From Candidatus Zambryskiibacteriota bacterium (lineage in GTDB: Bacteria > Patescibacteriota > Minisyncoccia > Phycocordibacterales > Zambryskibacteraceae): a DNA stretch of 14,786 nucleotides. The stretch is from the NCBI GenBank assembly GCA_024654145.1, contig JANLIM010000073.1, positions 1 through 14,786 of the forward strand, in the 5' to 3' direction. The position numbers and the translations under genes were made by a program. Under the pieces are notes generated by a model, which did not search any database, was not told where the DNA came from, and saw nothing but the letters and a program-made list of their open reading frames with translations. Position 1 is the first letter of the stretch. Each line of letters opens with the position of its first letter. Positions 1 to 6,522 of this stretch are shown in pieces.

Positions 1-310
1 CTCCTCCGCGCGGGCGAGTCAGAATTCCGCACCCCACCACCATTCCCCCAGAAAAATGAGGTGGGGTGCGGTCAGGAATTCCGTTCAAAAAAGGTTCGCG
101 CAAATGCTAGAATAACACCACAAAAACATGGGATGTTTTTGTGGAAGGCGCAGGCACGACGGTGCCGAGCCGGGGTCGCGGAAATTTCTAGTAAGAAATT
201 ATCTGTGACCACAAAGTGGAAGACGGAGCGATGTTTCTGCAGTAGCAGAAACCGCGAGTCAGGGTCGTGAAAATTCTGGAGCGACGGCGACAGAATTATT
301 CCTGACCACG
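1..310. repeat. Array of diverged compound palindromic repeats (gene-free)
   Basis: No convincing gene is present. At least three copies of a degenerate unit recur at about 80-90 bp spacing. Each has a left block (GGTTCGCG at 93-100, GGGTCGCG at 173-180, GGGTCGTG at 262-269), then AAAT..CT, a variable middle, AGAAT/AGAAATTAT, and a right block ending ACCAC (116-121, 207-212, 304-309). Units are joined by GTGGAAG.CG.AGCGA-like text (141-153, 217-231) and GCGAGTCAG (14-22, 254-262). Variable hairpins fill the joints: 27-38 with 60-71 (12 bp), 118-129 with 133-144 (12 bp, GGG loop), 155-159 with 164-168, 184-190 with 195-201, 233-240 with 245-252 (AGTA loop), and 273-279 with 291-297. Conserved blocks around exchangeable hairpins suggest a mobile or structured repeat family; the left end may be cut by the window. 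Confidence 0.7.
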
Positions 311-316
311 ATAGAT

Positions 317-344
317 TTGAGTGTAAAATACGCGTTCTTATATT
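317..344 (+). promoter_or_regulatory. Candidate promoter for the two small plus-strand genes
   Basis: TTGAGT (317-322) and TATATT (339-344) are separated by 16 nt, about 60 nt before the first start codon. A second -10-like hexamer, a perfect TATAAT, lies at 360-365 but has no good -35 partner. Either could drive the genes at 404 and 701. Prediction by eye only. Confidence 0.45.
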
Positions 345-403
345 CAATTTGCAAAGAACTATAATTTGGGTAAACTCACTCTAGACTTATCAGGAGGTAG
401 TGT

Positions 404-643
404 ATGGAAATGCGCTTTATGAGCCCTGCGGGCGCGGAAAACATGCTTCGCATCATTCAGGATAAAGTTCCACCTCCCCCGGAAATCACCCAGCTCAAGG
501 AGGAGATCGAGAACAGGACCAATGCGGCAGAAGTGAGTGCTTCTGTTACCGGGGAGGTTGATCAGGGCGAAGTCAAAAACATCGTCGCACTCAAGCTTCG
601 TCTCGATGCACTCTACGGCAAATGGTGTGAAGGAGAGCTCTGA
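404..643 (+). CDS. Small acidic hypothetical protein (79 aa)
   Basis: I do not recognise this family. The start is well supported: AGGAGG at 392-397 lies 6 nt before ATG. The protein has no signal peptide or membrane segment. It begins with a methionine-rich stretch (MEMRFM), has a PPPPEI run near residue 25, an acidic helix-prone middle (KEEIENRTNAAE), and a C-terminal end LDALYGKWCEGEL with a single Cys. It is followed after 57 nt by the KGG stress gene on the same strand, so the pair may share a transcript ending at the terminator at 979-1010. A small cytoplasmic accessory protein is likely. The strong Shine-Dalgarno contrasts with the housekeeping genes further right. Confidence 0.7.
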   Translation: MEMRFMSPAGAENMLRIIQDKVPPPPEITQLKEEIENRTNAAEVSASVTGEVDQGEVKNIVALKLRLDALYGKWCEGEL

Positions 644-700
644 TTTCATCCACTGCAATCTAAATGCCAGATAACCCAGAAACGGAAGGGAGAGTTACCG

Positions 701-955
701 ATGGCCAAGGAAGATCGTGGATTCGCATCGATGTCGTCGGAAAAGGTGAGGGAGAGTGCTAGCAAGGGCGGTAGGGCCGCGCATGCGAAAGGTGGTGCGC
801 ACGAGTGGACTGCCAAGGAAGCGCGCGATGCTGGTCGTAAGGGCGGACTTGCCTCCCACGCTCGCCGGCGTGAACGTCTCGCTCAAGCTCAAGAGGGAGC
901 TCCAACTTCCACCACGGAGAGCAAATGGGGTGGAGGCGAAGGCAACCTTCACTGA
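701..955 (+). CDS. KGG-motif stress-induced protein (84 aa)
   Basis: This is a small hydrophilic protein with at least two KGG repeats of the general-stress type (family of YciG/GsiB-like proteins, Pfam KGG, formerly stress-induced bacterial acidophilic repeat). It opens with RGFASMSSEKVRESASKGG (residues 6-24), followed by AAHAKGG (26-32) and ARDAGRKGGLASHARRR (41-57). The tail from about residue 58 is low complexity (Gln, Thr, Ser, Gly) and probably disordered. GGAAGGGA at 684-691 is a good ribosome site 9 nt before ATG. Proteins of this family are abundant hydrophilins linked to desiccation, osmotic or acid stress; the molecular role is poorly known. It is the last gene before a strong terminator. 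The family call is confident, the physiological role is inferred. Confidence 0.88.
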   Translation: MAKEDRGFASMSSEKVRESASKGGRAAHAKGGAHEWTAKEARDAGRKGGLASHARRRERLAQAQEGAPTSTTESKWGGGEGNLH

Positions 956-978
956 AGAATTCCATAAGTAGTTTTTCC

Positions 979-1010
979 ACGGGGCGCCCACAAGGGCGCC
1001 CCGTTATCTT
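979..1010 (+). terminator. Rho-independent terminator after the KGG gene
   Basis: A perfect 11-bp stem (979-989 ACGGGGCGCCC with 994-1004) closes an ACAA loop and is followed by the T-rich TATCTTTATGTTT. It lies 24 nt after the KGG stop codon. The convergent ddl-like gene ends at 1036; on that strand the hairpin has no T tract, so it mainly serves the plus strand. Confidence 0.85.
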
Positions 1011-1035
1011 TATGTTTATGATTGTATTAACTTCT

Positions 1036-1935
1036 TTATTCTTTCCCAAGCGCGAGATTAATACAATGCGTGGTGAAATCATGCGGTCTCCAACCAGTAG
1101 CTTCAAGTGACTTGTGCATCTCGGATTCCTCGTGCAAAACAGGTAGCGAATTAGTTTCAAGTATATAAATCTTTCCACGTGGGGTGATGATAAAGTCTGA
1201 GCTAGAATAGTGTCTAAGCCCGAGAACTTCATGAGCAAGCTTACTCATCTCTGTGATCTTCTCATTCTCTCCCTGGGTACGGCCTCCTGTCGGAACAAGA
1301 GCGTAAAGTTTTTCTCCCCTAGCCTTATCAATAACAGGAGAAGAAACTACAGCACCCTTGATAAATTCCTCTACCAAAACTTTTTTTGAATGATTAAATG
1401 TTTCTTTGATAGCTTCCTTAAGCTCTTTAAAGGTGTGCGCCATCTTTACACCTAAAGAATGCGACCCGTCCACAGGCTTAACTATGACCGGATGAAGATA
1501 GTTCCTAAAAATTTCCACAATCTTTTCATCTGTAAAACCTTCTTCCGTCACAAGTTCATGTGCCGGGGTAAGCATCCCGTGCCTTCGATAAAGCCCCTTT
1601 GCTAAGTCCTTGTTGATAGAAAGCGCAGCTGCTATCGTCCCCGCACCTGTAAAAGGAATTTGCAAATTCTCAAGTATCCTCTGGACTTGCCCGCCCTCAC
1701 CATATGACCCATGTAGAGCATTCCATACAACATCGGTGTGCATCATAGCTCCATGTGGGTCTTCTACTATGCCGTTTCTGTGCCACTCTCCCTTTCTTGA
1801 AATAAAAACATCCAACGGGTCATACGATTCAGGCATTTCTCTGAGCAGAGAGAGTACATAGGCGCCTGTTTTGAGCGACTCATCGTACCCATGCGATGGG
1901 CCGCCCCGAAGAACAGCTACTTTGATCCTAGGCAT
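1036..1935 (-). CDS. ddl: D-alanine--D-alanine ligase-like ATP-grasp enzyme (299 aa)
   Basis: The ATP-grasp fold of the Ddl family is recognisable in order: N-terminal GGPSHGYDESLKTG (11-24), NALHGSYGEGGQVQRILE (72-89, cf. ALHGxxGEDGxxQGxLE), PFTGAG (94-99), VIVKPVDGSHSLGV (150-163), VLVEEFIKG (186-194), SDFIITPRGKIYILETN (246-262) with metal ligands D247, E260 and N262. Ddl makes the D-Ala-D-Ala dipeptide of peptidoglycan in the cytoplasm. It is odd for a true Ddl: by eye the E. coli DdlB residues E15, R255 and the PGMT glycine are replaced (G16, S245, V266), and the Tyr-bearing omega loop is missing. A related peptide ligase of different specificity is possible. It lies 41 nt downstream of uvrC but has its own TATAAT 6 nt before ATG, so it may be transcribed separately as a leaderless message. 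Confidence 0.8.
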   Translation of the reverse strand: MPRIKVAVLRGGPSHGYDESLKTGAYVLSLLREMPESYDPLDVFISRKGEWHRNGIVEDPHGAMMHTDVVWNALHGSYGEGGQVQRILENLQIPFTGAGTIAAALSINKDLAKGLYRRHGMLTPAHELVTEEGFTDEKIVEIFRNYLHPVIVKPVDGSHSLGVKMAHTFKELKEAIKETFNHSKKVLVEEFIKGAVVSSPVIDKARGEKLYALVPTGGRTQGENEKITEMSKLAHEVLGLRHYSSSDFIITPRGKIYILETNSLPVLHEESEMHKSLEATGWRPHDFTTHCINLALGKE

Positions 1936-1941
1936 AAGATT

Positions 1942-1947
1942 ATTATA
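1942..1947 (-). promoter_or_regulatory. Leaderless-type -10 box of the ddl-like gene
   Basis: A perfect TATAAT on the minus strand ends exactly 6 nt (AATCTT) before the ATG at 1935, so a standard start point falls on the A of ATG. No Shine-Dalgarno is present. No convincing -35 is seen; the upstream DNA is the 7-bp-period repeat. Confidence 0.6.
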
Positions 1948-1948
1948 A

Positions 1949-1980
1949 CCTACAACCGACGACCTACGACTAACAACTAA
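1949..1980. repeat. Heptamer-period repeat between uvrC and the ddl-like gene
   Basis: On the plus strand this reads as CTACAAC, CGACGAC, CTACGAC, TAACAAC and a partial TAA, four imperfect 7-bp units starting at 1950. It overlaps the uvrC stop codon (1977-1979) and abuts the ddl promoter. The same theme (CAACAAC, TAACAAC) recurs at 14286-14313 at the start of def. Confidence 0.65.
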
Positions 1981-3287
1981 ATTCGAAAACCTTTGCTGCG
2001 AAGCAACCTGTGATAGTTGATAGCAAAGCGGTGTGCTTCGGAATTTGCAAGAAGAATCGCCCGATCCAAGGTCCGACCTTGGGAATCAGTACTTAAGGTC
2101 GGACCTTTAAACCCGAGGATTTCTTTTGCTTTGTGCCTTTGATCTTTGACCACAGCAACAGTTTTAATATTTAAATTTCTTTCCTCGATAACCGCTCGGG
2201 CAGCATTTAACTGTCCAATCCCGCCGTCGATCACGATAAGATCTGGCAGCCTCCACTCCGGGTGATCTAAACGTCGAGAAAGTACATGTTTAAGATTACC
2301 CACATCGTCATTTCCTTGCCACACCGTAGCCTCTCGCCTCGTCGGAGCCTTCGGCGTAGCGCGGGTGTGCGAAGGAGGGTTGTCTGTCTTAATTTTAAAC
2401 TTACGGTACTGGCTTTTGTTTACCTCTCCATCCTCAACCACTGTCATCACTCCCACTACATTCGTTCCTGATATGTGCGCGATATCGTATGCTTCAATGC
2501 GAAAAGCTCCTCCATCTTTGTTCTGCTGCGATTCAATATCTCTCTTAATAAGCGCAATGTCCTGAATGTGATCGAGTGAGAAAAGCTGGCGTTTTACCCT
2601 CTCAGCTTCTTCAAACTTTTGCTGTTTGGCAAGGAGCTTCATCTCATTCTCAAGAGATTTTATAAGCATCCCCTTCTTTCCTTCAAAAAAGAGAACGAAG
2701 TTTTTTATAATCTTCTTATAATCTTCTTTGGAAATCCACCCACCACAAGGCCCAGGACAAAGTCCGATTTGTGCATTGAAGCAAGGTTTCCCCATCTTGC
2801 ACTTCACATCGCGAAAGGAAAAAATTCTTCTGACAATCTTTAGCGCTTCACGCAGTTCTCCAGCATGAGGAAAAGGGCCGAACTGCTTCGCAATTTTCAA
2901 TTTTAAATTTTCAATTTTTAAAAGCTCTCTTCCACGTACCAGGACGATGCGAGGGAAATCTTCTTTGGTAACTACCACGTAGTTATAACTCTTATCATCC
3001 TTGTCACGGGAATTGGCTGCAGGTTGAAGTCTTTTAATCTCATTGGCCTCGAGGATGAGGGCTTCAAGCACCGAGTCCGTTTCTTTGAAATCAACCAAAT
3101 CAACCTCCTCAAGCATTTTCACAATCTTTGGACCGCGAGTGAGGAAAAGATCTTTGGAAAAATAGCTTTTGACGCGGTCTTTTAGAGATGTGGCTTTTCC
3201 AACATACAAAATCTCCTTCTTTTTTTTGAAGTAATAAACTCCTGGAGTATCTGGGAGATTAAATTGTTTTAAATCTAACAATTTCAT
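1977..3287 (-). CDS. uvrC: Excinuclease ABC subunit UvrC, short form (436 aa)
   Basis: UvrC makes both incisions flanking a DNA lesion handed over by UvrAB. Visible in order: GIY-YIG nuclease (PGVYYF at 15-20, LYVGKA at 27-32, LKDRVKSYF at 35-43, EANEIKRL at 80-87) for the 3' cut; four Cys C163, C169, C177 and C181, matching the conserved Cys cluster of the family; a UVR motif for UvrB contact (about 211-245); and the RNase H-like nuclease (AYDIAH 266-271, VIDGGIGQLNAA 352-363, EAHRFAINYHR 417-427) for the 5' cut. The C-terminal helix-hairpin-helix pair of the roughly 600-aa E. coli protein is absent. Three loops carry repeat-derived insertions: about 122-133, 303-325 and 394-407. The start ATG overlaps the uvrA stop as ATGA, implying translational coupling. 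Confidence 0.95.
   Translation of the reverse strand: MKLLDLKQFNLPDTPGVYYFKKKKEILYVGKATSLKDRVKSYFSKDLFLTRGPKIVKMLEEVDLVDFKETDSVLEALILEANEIKRLQPAANSRDKDDKSYNYVVVTKEDFPRIVLVRGRELLKIENLKLKIAKQFGPFPHAGELREALKIVRRIFSFRDVKCKMGKPCFNAQIGLCPGPCGGWISKEDYKKIIKNFVLFFEGKKGMLIKSLENEMKLLAKQQKFEEAERVKRQLFSLDHIQDIALIKRDIESQQNKDGGAFRIEAYDIAHISGTNVVGVMTVVEDGEVNKSQYRKFKIKTDNPPSHTRATPKAPTRREATVWQGNDDVGNLKHVLSRRLDHPEWRLPDLIVIDGGIGQLNAARAVIEERNLNIKTVAVVKDQRHKAKEILGFKGPTLSTDSQGRTLDRAILLANSEAHRFAINYHRLLRSKGFRI
2068..2107 (-). repeat. In-frame palindromic element, family 1, copy in uvrC
   Basis: AAGGTCCGACCTT (2068-2080) and AAGGTCGGACCTT (2095-2107) are exact reverse complements separated by 14 nt. Each arm is itself a 6+1+6 palindrome. 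On the coding strand it gives K-G-P-T-L-S-T-D-S-Q-G-R-T-L (UvrC residues 394-407), in a poorly conserved loop just before the EAHRFA motif. A copy with the same frame, orientation and spacer length is in uvrA at 5073-5112. Confidence 0.85.
2324..2381 (-). repeat. In-frame palindromic element, family 2, copy in uvrC
   Basis: The inverted arms CCTTCG (2348-2353) and CGAAGG (2370-2375) are followed by AGGGTT. TGCGAAGGAGGGTT (2368-2381) is identical to 5457-5470 in uvrA, and a GTAGC motif lies between the arms in both. It encodes N-P-P-S-H-T-R-A-T (UvrC 303-311) and continues as an Arg/Thr/Pro-rich stretch to about residue 322 that has no counterpart in ordinary UvrC. A second CCGTAGC at 2324-2330 may mark the outer end. 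Confidence 0.75.
2891..2920 (-). repeat. AT-rich heptamer repeat inside uvrC
   Basis: Four 7-bp units in a row on the plus strand: CAATTTT, CAATTTT, AAATTTT, CAATTTT. On the coding strand they specify the Lys/Leu/Ile-rich peptide LLKIENLKLKIAK (about 122-134), inserted between VRGRE and the conserved QFGPFP of UvrC. The reading frame is kept. The local composition is much more AT-rich than the surrounding gene. Confidence 0.75.
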
Positions 3288-5950
3288 TTTTTCTTGAGAG
3301 CTTTCCTAAGGTACCTCCCGGTATGAGTATCAGTATTCGCCACTTCTTCCGGAGTGCCTTTGGCCACCAGATCTCCTCCCCCATCGCCCCCTTCAGGGCC
3401 GATGTCGAGGATGTAGTCTGCAGATTTTATAAGATCCATATTATGCTCAATGACGAGCACAGTATTCCCTTTATCTACCAGTTTTTGAAGAATCTCAATG
3501 AGTTTTTTCACATCTTCATAATGAAGGCCGATTGTTGGCTCATCTAAAATATAAATAGTTTTTTCCACGTGAGCACGATAAAGCTCTGAAGCAATTTTTA
3601 CTCTCTGGGCTTCCCCGCCGGAAAGAGTGGTGGCAGATTGCCCCAAGGCAAGGTAACCAAGACCGACATCATTCATTGTCTTGAGCCTGTCGTAGATAGC
3701 CGGAATGTCTTCAAAGAAAGTGAGCGCCTCTTCGACCGTCATTTCGAGCACATCGTAAATACTATTCTTTTTATACTTCACTTCTAAAGTCTCTTTCATA
3801 AACCTTTTTCCTCCACAAACATCACAAGGCACATAAACTGTCGGGAGGAAGTGCATCTCGACCTCAATCATGCCGTTACCTTGGCAAGTCTCGCAACGAC
3901 CACCTTTGACGTTGAAGGAAAACCTGTTTGCTTTCCATCCTCTTGCTCTCGCTTCAGAAGATTCAGCAAAAAGTTCACGGATGAAAGTAAAAGCGCCGGT
4001 GTATGTCGCTGGGTTGGAGCGTGGAGTGCGTCCTATAGGCGACTGTTCAATGAGAACAGACCTACCCAGGTATTCTGAACCCATGAATGACTGGCAGTTA
4101 TGCGTGGCAGCGCTTCGATATCTGCGATCAAGCCGCGCCTGAAGGTTCTTGTGCAAAATTTCGTAAACAAAAGAAGATTTTCCAGAGCCAGAAACTCCAG
4201 TGACCACGATCAATCTACCCAATGGGATATCTACATTGAGATGCTTAATATTAAATATTTTCCCAGCGCGAATTTTGATCTCACCTTTTTCTGAAGTACG
4301 GCGTTTCTCCGGCAACTCGACGTTTTTCTCTCCGCGCAGATAAGCAAGCGTAAGAGACTTGCTGGTATTCTTGGGAGCTGTAAGCAACGCCTCAAGGTCT
4401 CCTGAGACCACCACCTCACCTCCATGCACGCCCGCGCCCGGCCCTATATCCACCAAGTAGTCCGAGGCATAAATGGTCTCCTCATCATGTTCGACTACGA
4501 TGATGGTGTTGCCGAGATTGCGTAGATTAATAAGCGTCTCTATGAGCCGTGCATTGTCCCGTGAGTGAAGGCCGATAGTAGGCTCGTCGAGCACGTAAAG
4601 CGCCCCAACCAGACCAGAGCCAAGTTGACTTGCTAAGCGTATACGCTGAGCCTCTCCCCCAGAGAGAGTGTGAGCGCGCCTATCGAGGGAAAGATATTCG
4701 ATCCCCACATTAAGCATGAAAGAAAGCCTGGCCTCGATCTCCTTGGTCACTACTTTAGAAATATTCTTCTCGCGAAGAGTAAGTTTCAGTTTCTGGAAGA
4801 ACTCACTGCATTCTTTAATAGAGAGTTTGGTAAGCTCAACAATATTCTTACCACCAATCATCACATGCAAGGCCTCTTCACGAAGACGTGCACCGCTACA
4901 GCGCGGACAAGCCTCGCCACCAAATAAAAACTTGGTGCCTATGCCATTACAATCAGGACACGCGCCGTATGGCGAGTTAAAAGAGAATAGGCGCGGCTCT
5001 ATCTCCGGGAAAGAGAACCCGTCCTTAGGACACGCCCACTTTGCAGACATGAGGAACTCCTCCTCGCTCTTTAAGGTCAGACCTTTAGAATTCGTATTTA
5101 AGGTCTGACCTTTGGGAGCGAGGTCCCTAAATCTCAACACCATCAATCCCTCGGATTCCTGAATTGCCTTCTCTATAGCCTCACTCAATCTTTCATGAGC
5201 CGACTTCTCATCACTTTTAAATTCATCGATACTAATAGAATCGACCAATACCGATATCTCATGCTTCTTGGTCTTGGTAAGCTCAATGCGCTCGCGCAAG
5301 GACTTCCTTTTCCCATCCACTAGTATTTCGGTATAGCCACGGCCAAGAAGGTCGTAAAGGAGCTGATAATACTCCCCCTTCCTGCCGCGCACGATTGGAG
5401 AAAAGATTTCTGCATAGACAGGCAGTGTAATTTTCCTTCGCCCATCCGTAGCTTTATGCGAAGGAGGGTTACCCTTAGGCATTTTTTTACGATACTCATC
5501 AATTTTTTCTAAAACGAAATTCTTAATCTCTTCGTTTGAAAGTTTCTTTATCTCTGTACCACAGACCAGACAGTGCGGCCGACCAATGCGCGCATAAAGA
5601 ATACGCAGGTAATCATAAATCTCAGTAATAGTCGCGACAGTTGAGCGAGGGTTATTAGAACGACTCTTTTGGTCTATAGAAATGGCTGGAGAAAGGCCAA
5701 CAATCTCGTCGACATCAGGTTTCTGCATCTGGCGGAGAAACTGACGAGCATATGAAGAAAGGGATTCAACATAGCGTCTCTGACCTTCGGCGAAGATAGT
5801 GTCAAAAGCGAGAGAGGATTTACCAGACCCAGAAAGACCGGTAAAAACCACCATCTTATTGCGCGGCAACTCAACCGTAATGTTCTTAAGGTTATGAGTG
5901 CGAGCACCGCGAACTATGATTTTATCCTCTGGTTTATGGTCTTTTTTCAT
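3284..5950 (-). CDS. uvrA: Excinuclease ABC subunit UvrA (888 aa)
   Basis: UvrA is the damage-sensing ABC ATPase dimer that loads UvrB on lesions. Counting from the ATG at 5950: first Walker A GLSGSGKSS (38-46), CLVCG (127-131), PRLFSFNSPYGACPDC (319-334), CPRCSGARL (348-356), signature LSGGEAQRIRLASQLGSG (429-446) with Walker B YVLDEPTIGLH (452-462), second Walker A GVSGSGKSS (585-593), zinc motif CETCQGNG...CDVCGGKR (686-716), second LSGGEAQR (776-783) and Walker B (800-810). A Zn-ligand pair usually CxxC reads CPKD (307-310). Two palindromic repeat insertions lie at about 160-172 and 280-294. A TTG at 5956 in frame is a weaker start; neither start has a clear Shine-Dalgarno. It overlaps uvrC by 4 nt, and a TrpR-type palindrome lies about 90 nt upstream. 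Confidence 0.96.
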   Translation of the reverse strand: MKKDHKPEDKIIVRGARTHNLKNITVELPRNKMVVFTGLSGSGKSSLAFDTIFAEGQRRYVESLSSYARQFLRQMQKPDVDEIVGLSPAISIDQKSRSNNPRSTVATITEIYDYLRILYARIGRPHCLVCGTEIKKLSNEEIKNFVLEKIDEYRKKMPKGNPPSHKATDGRRKITLPVYAEIFSPIVRGRKGEYYQLLYDLLGRGYTEILVDGKRKSLRERIELTKTKKHEISVLVDSISIDEFKSDEKSAHERLSEAIEKAIQESEGLMVLRFRDLAPKGQTLNTNSKGLTLKSEEEFLMSAKWACPKDGFSFPEIEPRLFSFNSPYGACPDCNGIGTKFLFGGEACPRCSGARLREEALHVMIGGKNIVELTKLSIKECSEFFQKLKLTLREKNISKVVTKEIEARLSFMLNVGIEYLSLDRRAHTLSGGEAQRIRLASQLGSGLVGALYVLDEPTIGLHSRDNARLIETLINLRNLGNTIIVVEHDEETIYASDYLVDIGPGAGVHGGEVVVSGDLEALLTAPKNTSKSLTLAYLRGEKNVELPEKRRTSEKGEIKIRAGKIFNIKHLNVDIPLGRLIVVTGVSGSGKSSFVYEILHKNLQARLDRRYRSAATHNCQSFMGSEYLGRSVLIEQSPIGRTPRSNPATYTGAFTFIRELFAESSEARARGWKANRFSFNVKGGRCETCQGNGMIEVEMHFLPTVYVPCDVCGGKRFMKETLEVKYKKNSIYDVLEMTVEEALTFFEDIPAIYDRLKTMNDVGLGYLALGQSATTLSGGEAQRVKIASELYRAHVEKTIYILDEPTIGLHYEDVKKLIEILQKLVDKGNTVLVIEHNMDLIKSADYILDIGPEGGDGGGDLVAKGTPEEVANTDTHTGRYLRKALKKK
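5073..5112 (-). repeat. In-frame palindromic element, family 1, copy in uvrA
   Basis: AAGGTCAGACCTT (5073-5085) and AAGGTCTGACCTT (5100-5112) are exact reverse complements separated by 14 nt. It encodes K-G-Q-T-L-N-T-N-S-K-G-L-T-L (UvrA about 280-293) in a loop before the zinc module. Compared with the uvrC copy, the central base pair of the arms is A/T instead of C/G, changed on both sides, so pairing is kept. The coding-strand spacer shares AA.TAC..ATTC with the other copy. Confidence 0.85.
5435..5470 (-). repeat. In-frame palindromic element, family 2, copy in uvrA
   Basis: CCTTCGC (5435-5441) and GCGAAGG (5458-5464) form a 7-bp inverted repeat. CCGTAGC (5446-5452) lies between the arms, and AGGGTT follows. 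It encodes G-N-P-P-S-H-K-A-T-D-G-R-R (UvrA about 160-172), matching N-P-P-S-H in uvrC in the same frame and orientation, in the variable loop after the CLVCG segment. Confidence 0.78.
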
Positions 5951-6036
5951 ATACAAAACTTGCCCCAGGCTTGGCCTATAGGGGTATAAACGACCGGCTC
6001 ATACTATCACTTAGACAAGAGAGGAGCAATTGAAAT

Positions 6037-6072
6037 TGATATGTACAATATATCAGTATATTGTACATATCA
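6037..6072. promoter_or_regulatory. Long palindromic operator upstream of uvrA
   Basis: A perfect 16-bp inverted repeat: 6037-6052 (TGATATGTACAATATA) pairs with 6057-6072 around TCAG. Bases 6039-6069 match 6521-6551, in front of the regulator gene, at 30 of 31 positions. On the minus strand it contains an extended -10 (TGA then TATATT, 6055-6047) that would start uvrA mRNA near 6040 with a leader of about 90 nt. It is probably the binding site of the TrpR-like protein encoded next to it. As RNA it could also fold as a hairpin just after that gene's stop codon, but there is no strong T tract. Confidence 0.7.
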
Positions 6073-6090
6073 TAAAATCTGACAAATATT

Positions 6091-6522
6091 CTAGCTCTTG
6101 CGAAGGTGGTCCTTACGTATCATTTTATTAAAACCTGTATACCTCCCCTTTCCTACTTTCTGTGGTAAAGACCCATCAAGAGTAAGGATACTTTCTATAA
6201 TTTCCCAGATATTCTTTTTGCCAAGCGCCGACTTAATTACCCATTCATACTTCCCGGCTTCATGCTTAACAAACATCGTATCAATTGTTACGCGACTCAT
6301 CTTAAGTGCAGAAGCAATTCTAGAAGCAGGAATCTTTTTCTCCAACATAGCAATCACTGCGAAACGCTTGGCAAACATTTCCCGCTCTGTACGGGTGAAA
6401 AATTGGCCGAGAACATAAAGCCCCTTTTCGGCATCAAAACATCTCTCGAGCGACTTCAGAAATTCTCGATATAATTTTTCCTTATGCTCTTCCTCAAGTT
6501 TATTATTGGATACATGCGGCAT
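6091..6522 (-). CDS. TrpR-related (YerC/YecD-type) transcriptional regulator (143 aa)
   Basis: Residues about 30-95 have the TrpR/YerC architecture: an acidic helical start, FFTRTEREMFAKRFAVIAML (41-60), then a helix-turn-helix ASRIASALKMSRVTIDTMF (66-84). TrpR-superfamily proteins are all-helical dimers that bind palindromic operators. TrpR itself uses tryptophan as corepressor, while YerC-type members have no well-established ligand. A basic C-terminal tail (KGRYTGFNKMIRKDHLRKS) of about 40 residues extends the usual length. The gene is flanked by two nearly identical palindromes. One overlaps its own extended -10 (TGA TATACT) placed exactly 6 nt before ATG, so autoregulation of a leaderless message is likely; the other precedes uvrA. 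No trp genes are nearby. The family call is firm; targets are inferred from the operators. Confidence 0.85.
   Translation of the reverse strand: MPHVSNNKLEEEHKEKLYREFLKSLERCFDAEKGLYVLGQFFTRTEREMFAKRFAVIAMLEKKIPASRIASALKMSRVTIDTMFVKHEAGKYEWVIKSALGKKNIWEIIESILTLDGSLPQKVGKGRYTGFNKMIRKDHLRKS

Noticed and set aside
1..310. CRISPR array
   Set aside because: Repeat units are degenerate, unequal and hairpin-filled, without constant-length unique spacers or nearby cas genes.
61..347. Open frames on both strands in the repeat array
   Set aside because: They are products of the GC-rich repeats, with no ribosome site or protein-like sequence.
1..403. tRNA, RNase P, SRP or tmRNA gene in the gene-free left end
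   Set aside because: I could not find conserved cores of any of these RNAs; the hairpins there belong to the repeat family.
759..1238. Minus-strand open frame of 159 aa spanning the KGG gene, terminator and ddl end
   Set aside because: It crosses a strong terminator and overlaps two well-supported genes; the translation has no recognisable domain.
4391..4404. Short palindrome GGTCTCCTGAGACC in uvrA
   Set aside because: It encodes the ordinary VVSGDLEAL segment of UvrA with no insertion, so it is probably coincidental.
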